Shown here piece by piece: positions 49,450-50,288 of a DNA stretch of 50,288 nucleotides. Within the stretch, counting starts at the first letter, position 1; each line of letters begins with the position of its first letter. The stretch comes from Sphingobium sp. (GTDB taxonomy: Bacteria; Pseudomonadota; Alphaproteobacteria; Sphingomonadales; Sphingomonadaceae). The stretch spans positions 1 through 50,288 of the forward strand of contig NZ_QFOA01000018.1 of assembly GCF_003248505.1 (NCBI RefSeq), read 5' to 3'. Position numbers and translations under genes: made by a program. The notes beneath the pieces are model-generated. The model saw nothing but the letters and a program-made list of their open reading frames with translations. It was not told the DNA's origin and made no database searches.

Positions 49450-50148
49450 ATGACCGACATTCCGATGATCGAGACGCCGTCTCCCAATTACGATGACCGC
49501 AGCCTGCCGATCACCATGCTGGTGCTGCACTATACCGGGATGCCGGATGCCGCGAGCGCGATCAACTGGCTCGCTAACTCCGAATCGAAGGTGTCGGCCC
49601 ATTATGTCGTCACCGAGGATGGGCAGGTCATCCGCATGGTCGACGAGGCCCGGCGCGCGTGGCACGCGGGCCGGTCGCACTGGCGCGGCATCGATGACAT
49701 CAACTCCGCCAGCATCGGCATAGAGATCGTCAATCCGGGTCACGAATGGGGCTATCGTCCCTTTCCCGAACCGCAGATGGGATCGCTGATCCCGCTGGTC
49801 CACGATATCGTCACGCGCCACCGCATCACGCGCGGCAACATCGTGGGGCACAGCGACGTCGCGCCCGCGCGCAAGCAGGACCCCGGCGAACTGTTTCCCT
49901 GGGGGCAGCTGGCGCGCCTGCGGCTGGCGTTGCCGCGTCCGACCCGGAATCTCATGGACCCGCACTGGACCGACAGCGGCTTCATGCTGGCGCTCGAACG
50001 GTTCGGATACGATATCGCCGATCCGCGCGCGGCGGTGGTCGCGTTCCAGCGGCGGTTCCGTCCCGAAAGCATCGACGGCGTGATCGACGGCGAATGCCGG
50101 GCGATCCTGCTCGCGCTGCTGCTGCCAAAGCCGCAGGGCGACGATTAA
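49450..50148 (+). CDS. N-acetylmuramoyl-L-alanine amidase, Amidase_2 with peptidoglycan-binding domain
   Basis: 232 aa from ATG 49450 (the frame extends upstream to 49351 without similarity). Amidase_2 zinc site: VLHYTGM, AHYVVTEDG, RRAWHAGRSHWRG, ASIGIEIVNPG and the late GHSDVAPARKQDPGELFPW with His, Lys and Asp. The C-terminal part (about 178-230) resembles a PG_binding_1 domain (FGYDIADPRAAVVAFQRRFRPESIDGVIDGE). AmiD/AmpD-like, cleaving the MurNAc-L-Ala bond. No signal peptide is obvious from this start, so a cytoplasmic recycling role is possible. Sits 105 bases after cheR. Confidence 0.92.
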   Translation: MTDIPMIETPSPNYDDRSLPITMLVLHYTGMPDAASAINWLANSESKVSAHYVVTEDGQVIRMVDEARRAWHAGRSHWRGIDDINSASIGIEIVNPGHEWGYRPFPEPQMGSLIPLVHDIVTRHRITRGNIVGHSDVAPARKQDPGELFPWGQLARLRLALPRPTRNLMDPHWTDSGFMLALERFGYDIADPRAAVVAFQRRFRPESIDGVIDGECRAILLALLLPKPQGDD

Positions 50149-50189
50149 GCGGGATGACGCGGCGACCGAAGCACGCTATGGCCCCGTTC

Positions 50190-50288
50190 GCCAGAGGGCC
50201 GGGCGGCCGCGGCGTGGCGGGTAACTTCCACGGCGAGGAAAGTCCGGGCTCCACGAAATGACGGTGCCGGCTAACGGCCGGCTGGAGT
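50190..50288 (+). ncRNA. rnpB: RNase P RNA, bacterial type A (5' part; continues past window)
   Basis: The highly conserved rnpB element GAGGAAAGTCCGGGCTCCAC lies at 50235-50254, preceded by GGCCGGGCGGCCGCGG matching the P2/P3 region and followed by GGTGCCGGCTAACGGCCGGC, the start of the P7-P10 region. The 5' end is estimated at about 50190. RNase P RNA removes 5' leaders from tRNA precursors. The 3' part lies outside the window. Confidence 0.9.

Overview
This 50.3 kb window is high-GC chromosomal DNA from an alphaproteobacterium, most likely a member of the Sphingomonadaceae. Reasons: the mutM-rpsT-dnaA order, the secB / Tim44-like / mltA / Smr cluster, the alphaproteobacterial proteins NDUFA12, DUF2155 and DUF6456, a full CtrA-type site (TTAA-N7-TTAA), clustered GANTC (CcrM-type) sites and an EcfG-like promoter. 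No insertion sequence, prophage, CRISPR array or tRNA was found. Coding density is very high, with many 1-4 base start/stop overlaps, so most same-strand neighbours are probably co-transcribed.

Layout. 1-4.4 kb: the 3' end of a trehalase gene, mutM, rpsT with a strong terminator, a 422-base gene-free and partly AT-rich region holding a perfect 11-bp-arm palindrome, dnaA, and a periplasmic cyclophilin. 4.4-10.3 kb (minus strand): a dicarboxylate/amino-acid symporter, two lipoproteins, trpS, murJ and secB. 10.4-18.3 kb (mostly plus): Tim44-like/mltA/Smr, a GGDEF-EAL protein, dapE (minus), a cupin, an LD-carboxypeptidase and aat. 18.1-20.3 kb (minus): NDUFA12 with DUF2155, DUF192 and recX. 20.4-24.6 kb: a fatty acyl-AMP ligase and a second, PAS-containing GGDEF-EAL protein. 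24.6-28.2 kb (minus): an orphan ParA-like ATPase, accB-accC-arsC and aroQ. 28.3-32.1 kb: a thiS-thiG fusion, then a CoA-transferase whose two subunit genes are separated by a lipoprotein acid phosphatase gene, then a HIT protein. 32.1-39.2 kb: a surface-polysaccharide block with two glycosyltransferases and KpsC- and KpsS-like proteins, plus a degenerate assimilatory-nitrate-reductase-like protein. 39.2-43 kb: an XRE regulator, DUF6456, and a lemA-TPM-TPM-nudix operon. 43-50.3 kb: mscL, a small repeat-rich lipoprotein behind an EcfG-like promoter, a cheA-cheW-cheY-cheB-cheR operon behind a CtrA-type site, a peptidoglycan amidase, and the 5' end of RNase P RNA at the window edge.

The most unusual items are: the NasA-like protein at 36358-38007, which keeps the FeS cysteines but has lost the expected molybdenum-ligand cysteine and the C-terminal molybdopterin domain; the acid phosphatase gene inside the CoA-transferase pair; the ThiS-ThiG fusion; a 202-bp tail-to-tail overlap of aat with the DUF2155 gene; a perfect 22-bp TTAGTTAG/CTAACTAA palindrome after arsC; and CtrA- and EcfG-like control sites next to each other at 43.5-44.0 kb. 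No complete novel system is obvious. The polysaccharide locus with its degenerate molybdoprotein is the best candidate for something undescribed.
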